Source: Paenibacillus silvestris (GTDB lineage: Bacteria; Bacillota; Bacilli; Paenibacillales; NBRC-103111). Taken from it: 64,000 nt of DNA. Below the pieces are notes generated by a model. It was not told the origin of the DNA, made no database searches, and saw nothing but the letters and a program-made list of their open reading frames with translations. The stretch is taken from the NCBI RefSeq assembly GCF_009882985.1, contig NZ_WTUZ01000004.1, positions 29,571-93,570 of the forward strand. Reading direction: 5' to 3'. Both the position numbers and the translations under genes were made by a program. Below, piece after piece: positions 17,619 through 25,845 of this stretch. How positions within the stretch are numbered: the first letter of the stretch is position 1; every line of letters starts with the position of its first letter.

Positions 17619-18416
17619 ATGAACGAGTCTCTGGATAAAGAAGTGACGGTCATCACCCCTGAGCAGGTGCAGTTGCAATTTCAAACTGCCGGAATTGGCA
17701 GCAGGGCGGTAGCGCATCTATTGGATAGCCTTATTTTATTAATCGTAAATGGGCTGTTGTTCGTGTTCGTTATTTTGGTAAGCAGGTTATATTCGGGCAG
17801 TTGGCTGCCTGACCTTGCGGATTATCTGATAGCCATTACCATCGTTTTATGGATTTTGTTGAATTTGGGTTATTTTGTTTGTTCAGAAGCTTTTATGGGC
17901 GGTCAGACATTGGGGAAACGAAGATTAGGCATGCGCGTTATTCAAAACAATGGGCAGTCGGCTACGCTTTTATCCATAATCATTCGCAATCTGTTTCGTT
18001 TGCTGGATATCCTGCCTGCTTTCTATTTCGTCGGGATGCTCAGCATGTTCTTAAGCTCGAAGGATAAGCGGGTTGGCGATATGGTAGCTGGAACGATGGT
18101 TGTGATTGAAGCGCGATTTGAACGGGTCAAACGGCGAAAACAGCTTGAAAAAGCGATCGCTCGCAAGAACTATCCGGACATTGCGCTTCACATAGAGGAG
18201 GCTCTCAGACAGGGCATTACGGCTAAGGACTGGCAGCTGCTGCAGGCTTGGGTTGAGAGAGTACCTACCATGTATGACGCGAAGTTAGCAGAGCTGGCTG
18301 CTCCCATTGCACACTATTTTGCGATAAAATTAGATCAGGATTCTGCGATTGCTCACGATGCTTCTGCGTTCTTGGTCAAGCTCTATGAGATTCTGCGCGA
18401 GGATTGGGAAGTGTGA
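17619..18416 (+). CDS. RDD-family membrane protein
   Basis: The 265-residue protein starts about 7 nt after AAGGAG. The RDD domain (about 20-170) has three to four helices. It contains the family's characteristic polar residues in AVAHLLDSLIL and the GQTLGKRRLGMRVI loop, then RLLDILPAFYFVGML and SSKDKRVGDMVAGTMVV. A soluble helical tail of about 95 residues follows. RDD genes commonly accompany SpoIIM-like and MoxR/DUF58 genes, so it is likely part of the same system although divergently transcribed. Confidence 0.92.
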   Translation: MNESLDKEVTVITPEQVQLQFQTAGIGSRAVAHLLDSLILLIVNGLLFVFVILVSRLYSGSWLPDLADYLIAITIVLWILLNLGYFVCSEAFMGGQTLGKRRLGMRVIQNNGQSATLLSIIIRNLFRLLDILPAFYFVGMLSMFLSSKDKRVGDMVAGTMVVIEARFERVKRRKQLEKAIARKNYPDIALHIEEALRQGITAKDWQLLQAWVERVPTMYDAKLAELAAPIAHYFAIKLDQDSAIAHDASAFLVKLYEILREDWEV

Positions 18417-18429
18417 GGTAGGGCAGGGT

Positions 18430-18560
18430 GTGGGCTTGGCATGGCATGGGAAGGTAAGACTAAACATGGCAAGGTAAGACATGGTAAGACATGGGAAGAC
18501 GTGGCAAGACGTGGCAAAGCAAGACCAGACCAGACCAGACAGAGCTAGGCAAGCAAGGAA
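18430..18560. repeat. Degenerate short-repeat tract
   Basis: The tract consists of interleaved short words such as GGTAAGACATGG, GGCAAGACGTGG and three ACCAG pentamers. It lies between the RDD gene and the oxidoreductase gene. A frame crosses part of it but has no ribosome site. It looks like slippage-derived simple sequence. Confidence 0.6.
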
Positions 18561-18637
18561 CAGCATGACACGGTACGAAATACGGCACGGCATTGAATCG
18601 TTGATTGGCTATCCATGCGAGTTGAAGGAGTGGCGGT

Positions 18638-19327
18638 ATGGGAACGACGGCTATAGTAGCGGGCGGTACAGGGTTAGTAGGCCGAGAATTGATCAGGCTG
18701 CTGCAGGAGGACGCTCAGTACGACAAAATTATTGCGCTTGTTCGCAGGGACATCCAAGTCCGTCATCTTCGGGGGAGCGAGAAGTTGGTCCAAGTGAAAA
18801 CAGACTACAGCCAATTAGATGCTGATCTAGGCCCTTCAGTTATCGCTGCTATGGCAGGTGCTCACGTGTTTTGCGCATTGGGGACAACCATTAAGAAAGC
18901 TGGTTCCCAAGAACAATTTCGCAAAGTAGACTTCGAATATCCGATGAAACTTGGTGAGATCGCTGGCAAGGGGAAGGCCAGTGTTTTTGCTATTGTGACA
19001 GCGATGGGAGCAAGTAGTGCTTCTTCGATATTTTATAATCGGGTAAAAGGCGATGTCGAGCAGGGGCTGCGGTCACTGAACCTTCGCTCACTCTATATGC
19101 TTCGTCCCTCTCTGATCCTGGGGGATCGGGATGAGGTCCGAGTAAGTGATCAGCTGGGAAGCATTTTTTCACGAGTAGTTTCCCCGCTTATGATTGGCGG
19201 GCTTCGGAAGTATCGCCCCATTCAAGCGAGCAAGATTGCTGCTGGATTAATAGCTTGCGCCCAGACAGGTGAGGCAGGTGCCCATGTGATATTGTCCGAC
19301 CGAATTGCTGAGTTGGCTGATAAGTAG
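18638..19327 (+). CDS. NAD(P)-binding Rossmann-fold oxidoreductase (TIP30/YbjT-like)
   Basis: The 229-residue atypical short-chain dehydrogenase starts 8 nt after GAAGGAG. An N-terminal nucleotide-binding loop, AGGTGLVGRELIRLL, lies at residues 8-22, followed by ALVRRD after beta-2. Further core segments are VFCALGTTIKKAGS, AIVTAMGASS and the YNRVKGDVE motif (Tyr and Lys three residues apart, like the SDR YxxxK). LYMLRPSLILG follows. Function is not specific; reduction of a small carbonyl or a regulatory role are both possible. Monocistronic. Confidence 0.87.
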   Translation: MGTTAIVAGGTGLVGRELIRLLQEDAQYDKIIALVRRDIQVRHLRGSEKLVQVKTDYSQLDADLGPSVIAAMAGAHVFCALGTTIKKAGSQEQFRKVDFEYPMKLGEIAGKGKASVFAIVTAMGASSASSIFYNRVKGDVEQGLRSLNLRSLYMLRPSLILGDRDEVRVSDQLGSIFSRVVSPLMIGGLRKYRPIQASKIAAGLIACAQTGEAGAHVILSDRIAELADK

Positions 19328-19469
19328 AGGACTATTTTCGTTGGGAAGATTGGGAGGGGGCCGAAGTGTTCCGACCGTGGATATCGACGAGCCATCTCCT
19401 TCCTGATATGATGAAAGACGTTACAAATAAACGTACCAAAATTGTTTTGGGGAAAGAAGGGTTTATACG

Positions 19470-19763
19470 ATGATCGATCATATTGTACTGGTAAAATTCG
19501 GAGAAACAACAACGCAGGAGCAGCTTCAAGAAGTTGTTGACCGCTTTAAAGCGCTTCGCCCTCATCTGACGGGAATCGTCGATATTCAAGCTGGCATTAA
19601 CTTTTCAGAGAAAAATAAAGGATACCAAGTGGTTCTGTCGGTTCGATTTGAGGATCGCGCAGCGCTTGAAGCATATGGTCCAAATCCGGAGCACCAAGCG
19701 GTTGCGGCATATATTCGCGAGGTAGGCCGTGAGGATAGTTTGATTGTTGATATTGAGATTTAA
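19470..19763 (+). CDS. Dabb (stress-responsive alpha/beta barrel) domain protein
   Basis: The 97-residue product, MIDHIVLVKFGETTTQEQL, has the Dabb pattern: a first strand ending in KF, a helix with a conserved polar face, GINFSEKNKGYQVVLSVRF, and EAYGPNPEHQAVAAYI. Dabb proteins form small ferredoxin-like dimeric barrels. Bacterial members are mostly uncharacterised. The ribosome site AAAGAAGG is fair. Confidence 0.88.
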   Translation: MIDHIVLVKFGETTTQEQLQEVVDRFKALRPHLTGIVDIQAGINFSEKNKGYQVVLSVRFEDRAALEAYGPNPEHQAVAAYIREVGREDSLIVDIEI

Positions 19764-19805
19764 GAGCGCGATGCCCTCGTCCGATGGGAATGGGGCAACT
19801 TATTT

Positions 19806-19995
19806 ACCTTTTAACTGGAAAAACTCAAGTTAATTCTTCCTTTGAACGGTGGATTCAACGAATAACTGGAAAAAGTACCGCTAATGCAATCATTATTTTC
19901 ATAATCCGGCTCACAGTGGCTGATTAGCGGGAGAAATTCCTGTTATATGGTCGAGCGGCGATGATATGCTGTAAATTAGCAGGATTAATTCCATC
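19806..19995. repeat. Intergenic palindromic repeat cluster, family A (four units)
   Basis: Four units start near 19809, 19861, 19919 and 19974, spaced 52, 58 and 55 nt. Half-sites include TTAACTGG with AGTTAA, ATAACTGG with CCGCTAAT, GATTAGCGGG with CCTGTTAT, and AATTAGCAGG with CCATCTAAT. No gene is visible. It is followed directly by a terminator hairpin and then by a family B cluster. Confidence 0.65.
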
Positions 19996-20020
19996 TAATA
20001 TTAACGATGCTACAAAGTGC

Positions 20021-20070
20021 AAAAAGGGTTATCTCAAAAGGTCAGGAGGACCTATGGGGTAGCCCTTTTT
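20021..20070 (+). terminator. Probable terminator hairpin
   Basis: AAAAAGGGTTA pairs imperfectly with TAGCCCTTTTT, and inside it AGGTC pairs with GACCT around a short loop. It ends in a T-run. It lies 260 bp after the Dabb gene, past the family A cluster. Confidence 0.65.
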
Positions 20071-20091
20071 GGCTGTATGAAGACTAGCGGG

Positions 20092-20269
20092 GGGAACTAT
20101 GATCCGCTATTCTCGAGATTACAGGGGCATGAACTAATTAGGGGGAACCATGGTCCGCTATTTCGTTCGAATTAACCCCAATATTGGGTTTTCTGGCCAA
20201 ATAGGACCCTGTAGTTCCGCAATTCTCCAATATCCGGCTATTTTGGCGGAATAACGCCCTGTAGTTCCC
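20092..20269. repeat. Intergenic repeat cluster, family B, head-head-tail-tail
   Basis: Two forward elements (20092-20113 and 20143-20164, core GGGAAC..TGGTCCGCTATT) are followed by two inverted ones (20199-20219 and 20248-20269, core ending CCCTGTAGTTCC). Spacing is close to 50 nt. The whole forms one large imperfect palindrome. The same layout occurs at 60908-61086. A minus-strand frame of 88 codons crosses it and is judged non-coding. Confidence 0.7.
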
Positions 20270-20295
20270 TTGCGAACAAAAAAACGATGGGGGCT

Positions 20296-20400
20296 ACCCA
20301 CAGTAACCAGACTACTCTCTCTCTCCCCAGCACCAATCAGCAGAAACCAGATACTCTCTCTCCCCAGCAGCATTCTGGAGTAACCAGACTGTTCCCCCCA
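20296..20400. repeat. Imperfect direct repeats rich in CTCTCTCCCCAGCA
   Basis: AACCAGA followed by TACTCTCTC..TCCCCAGCA occurs twice in full, and AACCAGACTGTTCCCCCCAGCA once in altered form. Spacing is about 40-55 bp. No coding sense; it lies between repeat family B and the terminator of the AraC gene. Confidence 0.6.
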
Positions 20401-20408
20401 GCACGCCA

Positions 20409-20443
20409 AAAAGGGGCGAGCCACTGTCGTCTGCTCGCCCCCA
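20409..20443 (-). terminator. Terminator of the 20449 AraC-type gene
   Basis: Read on the minus strand, GGGGGCGAGC and GCTCGCCCC form a 9-bp GC-rich stem around a loop of about 11 nt and run straight into TTTTT. It starts 6 bp after the stop codon. Confidence 0.88.
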
Positions 20444-20448
20444 ACTAT

Positions 20449-21312
20449 TTAGCTCCCCTTACCCGTAAGCTCCTTCCGGTACACCGAAGGGGCGCTGCCG
20501 CTCCATTTGTGAAACTGCTTGGAGAAATAGAGCGCGTCGTTGAAGCCGACAGACGAGGCCACCTGGTCGATGGTCATGGCCGTCTCCAAAAGCTGCCTGG
20601 CGCGTTCCATGCGGATTTTGAATAGGTACTGCATGGGAGCGAGGCCTGTGGCCTGTTTGAACATTTTGCACAAGTACGTTCGGTGATAGCCCAGTGTCCG
20701 GGCGAGCTGCTCGATGGAGACGACTTGCGTATACTGCAGCTCTAGATAGCGGACTGCCTGACTCACTTGCCGCTGGATCTCGGTTTCGGTGGCAGGCTTG
20801 GTTTTCACCTGGTGAGCACCTGCCCGGCCAAGCTCGCGAAGCAGCAGGCGAAGCCAGCCCGCCGCTTCCATATCCTCCAGCGCCGGGTACATCGACTGCT
20901 GAAAGCTGGAGCGGATTCGGCGGTAGTAGTGACGCATGGAGCGGGGGACGCTCCCCGTGATGACGGCATTTTGCGGGGAAACGCCGATCTGAGAGAGCAT
21001 TACGCCTGCTGCATACCCCGTGAAAGCGACCCATGAATAATGCCAAGGATTCTCGGCATCCGCTGTATATCGGAACAACTCCCCAGGGTAGATGATGAAC
21101 GTGTCGCCTGCTGTGCAGTGGTAGGTGCGGTTGTGCATCTCAAAAGTGCCGTTACCTGAATGCACAGTGTGAACCAGATAGTAATCGTGGACACCAGGAC
21201 CTGTATTGTGTAGGGCAATGGGTTTTCCTTCGCCGCTAAAAAGCACAGAAAGTTCGCTATTGCTCTCATGCGGATTAATGCTGACGGTAAAATAGGTATG
21301 CTCCGTACTCAT
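20449..21312 (-). CDS. AraC-family regulator, probable activator of melA
   Basis: The product is 287 residues. An N-terminal cupin-like sensing domain (about 1-150, with DYYLVHTVHSGNGTF and GDTFIIYPGELFRY) is followed by two helix-turn-helix motifs. The first lies at QLARTLGYHRTYLCKMFKQ and the second at DQVASSVGFNDALYFSKQFHKW near the C-terminus. This is the arrangement of MelR/MsmR-type sugar regulators. It is divergent from the GH4 alpha-galactosidase gene 144 bp away, so it probably responds to an alpha-galactoside and controls that gene (inference). The region becomes GC-richer than melA. Confidence 0.92.
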   Translation of the reverse strand: MSTEHTYFTVSINPHESNSELSVLFSGEGKPIALHNTGPGVHDYYLVHTVHSGNGTFEMHNRTYHCTAGDTFIIYPGELFRYTADAENPWHYSWVAFTGYAAGVMLSQIGVSPQNAVITGSVPRSMRHYYRRIRSSFQQSMYPALEDMEAAGWLRLLLRELGRAGAHQVKTKPATETEIQRQVSQAVRYLELQYTQVVSIEQLARTLGYHRTYLCKMFKQATGLAPMQYLFKIRMERARQLLETAMTIDQVASSVGFNDALYFSKQFHKWSGSAPSVYRKELTGKGS

Positions 21313-21456
21313 ATAAACCTCGGAATTTTTTATTCTAAGCGTACCTCAATAAACTACAAATGTCCATATTGGAGTTCGTTCAATCCATATGCTTCCAAAG
21401 CTTCCTGCGTTATAGTGAAGATAGGAAAACGACAACAAATTGGAGGGTATCCACAC

Positions 21457-22755
21457 ATGTCCAAAATTACTTTTCTAGGTGCAGGAAGTACTGTTTTTGC
21501 GAAAAACGTGCTTGGCGATTGCTTGATGACTCCCGCACTGCAAGGCTTTGAAATCGCTCTCTTCGATATTGATCACGAACGTTTGCAGGATTCAGCCAAC
21601 ATGCTGAATAACATCAAAAAAACAAGCGGCAGCACGTCTGTCATTCATGTGTATACCGACCGCAAGGAAGCATTGAAAGGTGCAAAATACGTTGTTAATG
21701 CCATTCAAGTAGGTGGCTATGATCCATGTACGATTACGGATTTTGAAATTCCGAAAAAGTATGGTTTGAGACAAACGATCGCAGATACAGTTGGGATTGG
21801 CGGTATTTTTAGAAATCTGCGGACGATTCCGGTTATGCTCGATTTCGCAGCAGATATTCGCGAGGTATGCCCAGATGCTTTGTTCCTAAACTACACGAAT
21901 CCGATGGCTGTATTAACAAATGTTATGAACACGTATGGCGGTGTTCGCACCGTTGGTCTATGTCACAGTGTACAGGCCTGTATTCCTGAGCTGTTCAAGA
22001 GCCTTGGCATGGAGAAGGAAGGCGTCAAAGCCAAAATTGCAGGCATTAACCATATGGCTTGGCTGCTTGAGGTAACGAAAGATGGCGTCGATCTGTACCC
22101 AGAAATCAAGAAACGGGCGATCGAGAAACAGAAGGAAAAGCATAAGGATATGGTCCGTTTTGAAATGATGCTGAAATTCGGTCATTACATTACGGAATCC
22201 TCCGAGCACAACGCGGAATATCATCCGTACTTCATCAAACGGAATTATCCGGAGCTGATTGACCGCTTCAACATTCCGCTTGACGAGTATCCACGTCGCT
22301 GTATCGAGCAGATCAGCCGTTGGAAGAAAATGCGCGAGGATCTCGTGAATGATACGAATTTGACGCATGCGCGTTCTCATGAGTATGCCTCCTACATTTT
22401 CGAAGCGATTGAGACAGATGTTCCGTTCAAAATCGGCGGCAACGTGATGAATACCGGCTTAATTACGAATTTACCGCGCGAAGCGTGCGTGGAAGTCCCT
22501 TGTTTGGTTGACCGTAACGGGGTTACACCAACGTATGTAGGCGATCTGCCGCCACAGCTTGCGGCGCTTAACCGCACGAACATCAATACGCAGCTATTGA
22601 CGATTGAAGCGGCTATTACACGCAAACGTGATCATATTTATCACGCAGCAATGCTTGATCCGCATACGTCAGCTGAGCTGTCGATGGATGACATTGTCGC
22701 GATGTGCGACGAGTTAATTGAAGCGCATGGCAGTTGGCTGCCTGAGTTCTCCTAA
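21457..22755 (+). CDS. melA: GH4 alpha-galactosidase
   Basis: The 432-residue enzyme starts at the ATG 9 nt after GGAGGG; the longer open frame upstream is not translated. The N-terminal NAD-binding loop is FLGAGSTVFAKNVLG, followed by the acidic end LFDID. GH4 hallmarks are NYTNPMAVLTNVM, GLCHSVQ (the CHS variant linked to alpha-galactosidases) and GINHMAWLLEV. GH4 enzymes use NAD+ and Mn2+ in a redox-elimination mechanism. A cytoplasmic enzyme needs imported melibiose or raffinose, yet no sugar transporter gene is adjacent. It is followed by a strong two-way terminator. Confidence 0.94.
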   Translation: MSKITFLGAGSTVFAKNVLGDCLMTPALQGFEIALFDIDHERLQDSANMLNNIKKTSGSTSVIHVYTDRKEALKGAKYVVNAIQVGGYDPCTITDFEIPKKYGLRQTIADTVGIGGIFRNLRTIPVMLDFAADIREVCPDALFLNYTNPMAVLTNVMNTYGGVRTVGLCHSVQACIPELFKSLGMEKEGVKAKIAGINHMAWLLEVTKDGVDLYPEIKKRAIEKQKEKHKDMVRFEMMLKFGHYITESSEHNAEYHPYFIKRNYPELIDRFNIPLDEYPRRCIEQISRWKKMREDLVNDTNLTHARSHEYASYIFEAIETDVPFKIGGNVMNTGLITNLPREACVEVPCLVDRNGVTPTYVGDLPPQLAALNRTNINTQLLTIEAAITRKRDHIYHAAMLDPHTSAELSMDDIVAMCDELIEAHGSWLPEFS

Positions 22756-22768
22756 GAAGCATATCGAT

Positions 22769-22820
22769 AAAAAAGAAGGCCATGGCGTATGTCTGACATA
22801 CCCATGACCTTCTTTTTCTT
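22769..22820. terminator. Bidirectional terminator between melA and 22824 gene
   Basis: AAAAAGAAGG(C)CATGG..GTATGTC pairs with GACATAC..CCATG.ACCTTCTTTTT. The stem is long, the loop short, and A/T runs lie on both sides, so it can stop both convergent genes. Confidence 0.88.
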
Positions 22821-22823
22821 GTT

Positions 22824-23141
22824 TCAGCCGCCAAACGCGTCGCGAAACGCATGATTTAGAACCTCCAACTCAACTTTCCAAATGGGAGCAAGTTCAGGTC
22901 CTACGTTAATGTCAAACCAGTCTGAAAGCGCCTTGCGGTTAGAACCATTTTCTACGATGAAGGGCAGATTGAGCATGACCTTCTTCACATAAAGCTCCTC
23001 GGCCTCCTTAATTTGCTCCAGGGACAGCCATATTTTCAACCGTTTCACAGTCCGGTATAGCTCCTTGCTGCAGGCTCTTCGAATGCTGCGGGCGTTGGGG
23101 AATTGCTGTTTATGTTTTTCACCTTGTTTGTTATTGATCAT
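22824..23141 (-). CDS. Hypothetical cytoplasmic protein, about 105 residues
   Basis: I took the ATG (MINNKQGEKHKQQF). A GTG four codons earlier sits only 1-2 nt from AGGAG, and the ATG 13 nt, so either start is possible. The N-terminus is very basic. A helical middle (LYRTVKRLKIWLSLEQIKEAEELYVKKVML) and a C-terminal FDINVGPELAPIWKVELEVL segment follow. No family recognised. It has its own terminator shared with melA. Confidence 0.55.
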   Translation of the reverse strand: MINNKQGEKHKQQFPNARSIRRACSKELYRTVKRLKIWLSLEQIKEAEELYVKKVMLNLPFIVENGSNRKALSDWFDINVGPELAPIWKVELEVLNHAFRDAFGG

Positions 23142-23250
23142 CGCTGTATCCACACTCCTCTATGCTATTTGTATGCATGGAGTGGGCGTAGAGCCACTCG
23201 GGACATGAAGCTAAGGAGCCCAAGTTGTGTGGCACAGCCGTAAAAGATCG

Positions 23251-23697
23251 TTAATCAACTACCAGGTAGCCAATCATAGGTCCGCTATGAGCGATATCGG
23301 CATGTGTCATACAAATGATGCGGTATGTGCCTTCTTGATCGGCTGTAAAATGAACGATAGTCTCTTTTCCCTTTTTGACTTCACCGCTAATGTTAAGTCC
23401 TTCAATGAGAAAAGGATGGCTTTCACCGTTGACGCCGTAGATACTGAGTTTGATTCGTTCCCCTTTTTCGATGAAAACAGTGCCGGGATCCCAGCGATAG
23501 GCTTCAATCGTTTTGCCATCTTTGGTGGTCGATTTGAACTCACCTACAACCATTTGAATGGTTCTTTCGGGCGCAGGCTCAGCCAGTGTGGGCACGATTT
23601 TTCCACGGTTCATATAGAGAACACCCGAGAGAAGCAGCAGCAGAACGACGGCTGCCAGATAGAGATGCTTGCGCTTAATAATCCATACTTGGGACAT
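23251..23697 (-). CDS. Membrane-anchored cupredoxin-domain protein
   Basis: The 148-residue product starts 9 nt after AGGAGG; the longer frame upstream lacks a site. A basic start and one helix (about 12-32) leave the domain outside the cell. The cupredoxin fold carries a copper-ligand-like set: His in SHPFLIEG near the middle, then Cys, His and Met in ICMTHADIAHSGPMIG near the C-terminus. The order H..C..H..M is that of small blue or cytochrome-oxidase-like copper domains. It may be an electron carrier or a copper-binding protein. The DedA gene is divergent, 177 bp away. Confidence 0.85.
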   Translation of the reverse strand: MSQVWIIKRKHLYLAAVVLLLLLSGVLYMNRGKIVPTLAEPAPERTIQMVVGEFKSTTKDGKTIEAYRWDPGTVFIEKGERIKLSIYGVNGESHPFLIEGLNISGEVKKGKETIVHFTADQEGTYRIICMTHADIAHSGPMIGYLVVD

Positions 23698-23874
23698 AGG
23701 GCCCGCCTCCTGTACAAACATACTTGTACATTTTATGCAGAGGCTTGTCAGCACATGAATATTCTTTCGTATCTCCCTGCGCAATAAGTGGGTGAAACTG
23801 GTTGATGAGAGCCCGTCTGTGTTAGAATGGAGGGTAGAAATCGGATGGATCATAGAGGGAGAGAGGGTTCATGA

Positions 23875-24474
23875 ATGGGTGAGTTGATTCACAGTGTTTT
23901 GCTTTACTTGGAAGGGCTTGGGTATTGGGGGATTTTCCTCGGACTAATGCTGGAAGTGATTCCGAACGAGCTGCTTCTTGCCTATGCGGGTTATTTGGTA
24001 TCCAAAGGTGAAATTAATTTCTTTGGTGCCATTGTTTGCGCGGTAATCGGCGGGACACTAGCCCAAATCGTGCTTTACTGGATCGGACGCTATGGTGGCA
24101 GACCTTTCCTGGAGAAGTACGGCAAATACTTGCTGATCAGCAAGCATCATATTGATGTGGCTGAAGCGTGGTTCAACCGCTATGGCACGGGCATGATTTT
24201 TACAGCTAGATTCATTCCTATCGTCCGTCACGCTATATCTCTACCGGGTGGTATGGCCAAAATGCCGCTTGGCAAGTTTACTCTGTACACAGGTTTAGCA
24301 CTAATTCCTTATTCCTTTCTCTATGTTTACTTGGGGATGAAACTCAAAGATAACTGGGAGACGATTGATGAAATCGCAGGGCCGTACATAAAACCATTAA
24401 TTATTGCAGCGATTGTTTTAACTCTCTTGTATGTGGGTTATCAATTCTATTTGAAAAGAAAAGCGAAAGTTTAG
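23875..24474 (+). CDS. DedA-family membrane protein
   Basis: The 199-residue protein has the DedA signatures. Near the N-terminus are GLMLEVIPNELLLAYAGYL (family E..P..P-like segment) and GGTLAQIVLYWIGRYGG. The core FTARFIPIVRHAISLPGGMAKM follows, the F-x-R-F-x-P-x-x-R motif required in this family. Members move lipid carriers such as undecaprenyl phosphate or phosphatidylethanolamine across the membrane; which one cannot be told here. Monocistronic; the ribosome site GAGAGAGGG is fair. Confidence 0.93.
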   Translation: MGELIHSVLLYLEGLGYWGIFLGLMLEVIPNELLLAYAGYLVSKGEINFFGAIVCAVIGGTLAQIVLYWIGRYGGRPFLEKYGKYLLISKHHIDVAEAWFNRYGTGMIFTARFIPIVRHAISLPGGMAKMPLGKFTLYTGLALIPYSFLYVYLGMKLKDNWETIDEIAGPYIKPLIIAAIVLTLLYVGYQFYLKRKAKV

Positions 24475-24587
24475 CGATCTGGATTTGCGCATTCGGTTCA
24501 ATTTGTTACAATAATAAGGAAGAATCACGAAAATGGAGGGACTTTGATCTAGATTCAATGATCCCTATATTAGGAGGATGAGTAGCG

Positions 24588-25154
24588 ATGAGTACGAATC
24601 TTGCAAGCAAATTGCGCACTGGCTTGAAGCCACAGCAATTCATTGACAGCATGGAGAAGAATAAAGACAAATTTTTGGATTACTACAACGGGTTTGCATG
24701 GGACAATGAAGAGGATAAGGAATATTTCGATTCCCTAAACAATCGTGATGATTTGCGCTGTGTCATTATTGCTGCAGACTGGTGTGGCGATGTTGTTCGC
24801 AACGTGCCTGTCGTATTCAAAGCGCTTGAAAACAGCGGTGTGCCTGTAGAAGTATTGATTATGGAGCAAAACTACGACGTAATCGATCAATTCCTGACAG
24901 GTGGCGGCCGTTCGATTCCAGTCGTTGTGTTTACAGATACTGGCGGTTTTGTACTTGGACATTGGGGCCCACGCCCGACAAAGGTTCAAGCGGTCATGAC
25001 GCAGTTCAAACAAGAAAATCCAGATCGCGAAGCGCCAGATTATAACGAAAAAATTCAAGTAGCCAGAGCCGAAATGGGTCGTCAATATGGTGAAGGTAAC
25101 GGGTACCACGCTGTTATCGTGAAGGAACTTCGTGACTTAATCGAGTCGTTCTAA
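24588..25154 (+). CDS. Thioredoxin-like protein with single-Cys active site
   Basis: The 188-residue cytoplasmic protein starts about 10 nt after AGGAGG. A long N-terminal helix precedes a thioredoxin fold: VIIAADWCGDVVRNVP (residues 60-75) replaces the usual WCxxC. SIPVVVFTDTGGFV carries the conserved cis-Pro. A C-terminal helical extension of about 50 residues follows. The second Cys is absent (Cys-Gly-Asp-Val), so disulfide exchange would need another thiol; a bacillithiol-linked or chaperone role is inference. The next gene begins 22 bp after, so the two may be cotranscribed. Confidence 0.87.
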   Translation: MSTNLASKLRTGLKPQQFIDSMEKNKDKFLDYYNGFAWDNEEDKEYFDSLNNRDDLRCVIIAADWCGDVVRNVPVVFKALENSGVPVEVLIMEQNYDVIDQFLTGGGRSIPVVVFTDTGGFVLGHWGPRPTKVQAVMTQFKQENPDREAPDYNEKIQVARAEMGRQYGEGNGYHAVIVKELRDLIESF

Positions 25155-25176
25155 GTGAATGCTAAGGTGAGGGCAT

Positions 25177-25800
25177 ATGATTAACATAGAAACATTTGTT
25201 TTGGGACCCGTTAGCACGAATGCGTATTTATTATCAGATCCGGAGACCAAAAAGGGTATTATTATCGATCCTGGGATGAACCCGAAATCGCTAATTAAGA
25301 AGATTGCCGACTTAGACATTGAAGCAATCCTTCTGACACACGCGCATTTCGATCATATTGGCGGCGTTGATGAAATTCGCAAGCTCAAAAAGTGTCCCGT
25401 TTACATTCATGATCTGGAAGCCGACTGGCTGACCAATCCGAAGAAAAACGGTTCCACTCGTTGGCCGGAACTGGGGGTCCTTATTGAGACGGATCCGGCC
25501 GAGTTCGCGCTGGATGAAGGGCAAACGTTGGAGTTTCTGGGCATCAAACTCCAAGTATTTCATACGCCAGGTCATTCCCCAGGGAGCGTGAGTTTCCTAT
25601 ACGACAAATACTTGTTCAGTGGCGATGTGCTGTTCAAGCTGTCCGTAGGCCGAACGGATCTGCCTGGCGGGGATAATAACGATCTGCTGGACTCTATCCA
25701 GGATAAGCTCTTCCACCTCGAGGACGATACGATCGTCTATCCGGGGCATGGCGGTAAAACAACGATTGGCTTTGAAAAAGATAATAATCCATATGTGTAG
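25177..25800 (+). CDS. MBL-fold hydrolase (glyoxalase II-like)
   Basis: The 207-residue metallo-beta-lactamase-fold enzyme carries the full metal set: HAHFDHIGG near residue 55, FHTPGHSPGSVSF near 130, FSGDVLF near 150, and PGHGGKTTIG near the end. Length and order match YqgX-type glyoxalase II-like proteins. It probably hydrolyses a thioester such as an acylated low-molecular-weight thiol; the substrate is not established. The neighbouring thioredoxin-like gene suits a thiol-related theme. A terminator follows. Confidence 0.93.
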   Translation: MINIETFVLGPVSTNAYLLSDPETKKGIIIDPGMNPKSLIKKIADLDIEAILLTHAHFDHIGGVDEIRKLKKCPVYIHDLEADWLTNPKKNGSTRWPELGVLIETDPAEFALDEGQTLEFLGIKLQVFHTPGHSPGSVSFLYDKYLFSGDVLFKLSVGRTDLPGGDNNDLLDSIQDKLFHLEDDTIVYPGHGGKTTIGFEKDNNPYV

Positions 25801-25804
25801 AAGA

Positions 25805-25845
25805 AACAGCGAGTCGGGATTGCTTTCCTGACCGCTGTTTTTTTG
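25805..25845 (+). terminator. Terminator after the MBL-fold gene
   Basis: AACAGCG..GTCGGG pairs with CTGAC.CGCTGTT and is followed by seven T residues. It starts 5 bp after the stop. Confidence 0.85.

Noticed and set aside
20296..20400. Possible CRISPR-like array
   Set aside because: Repeats are unequal in length and sequence, spacers are irregular, and no cas gene is present.
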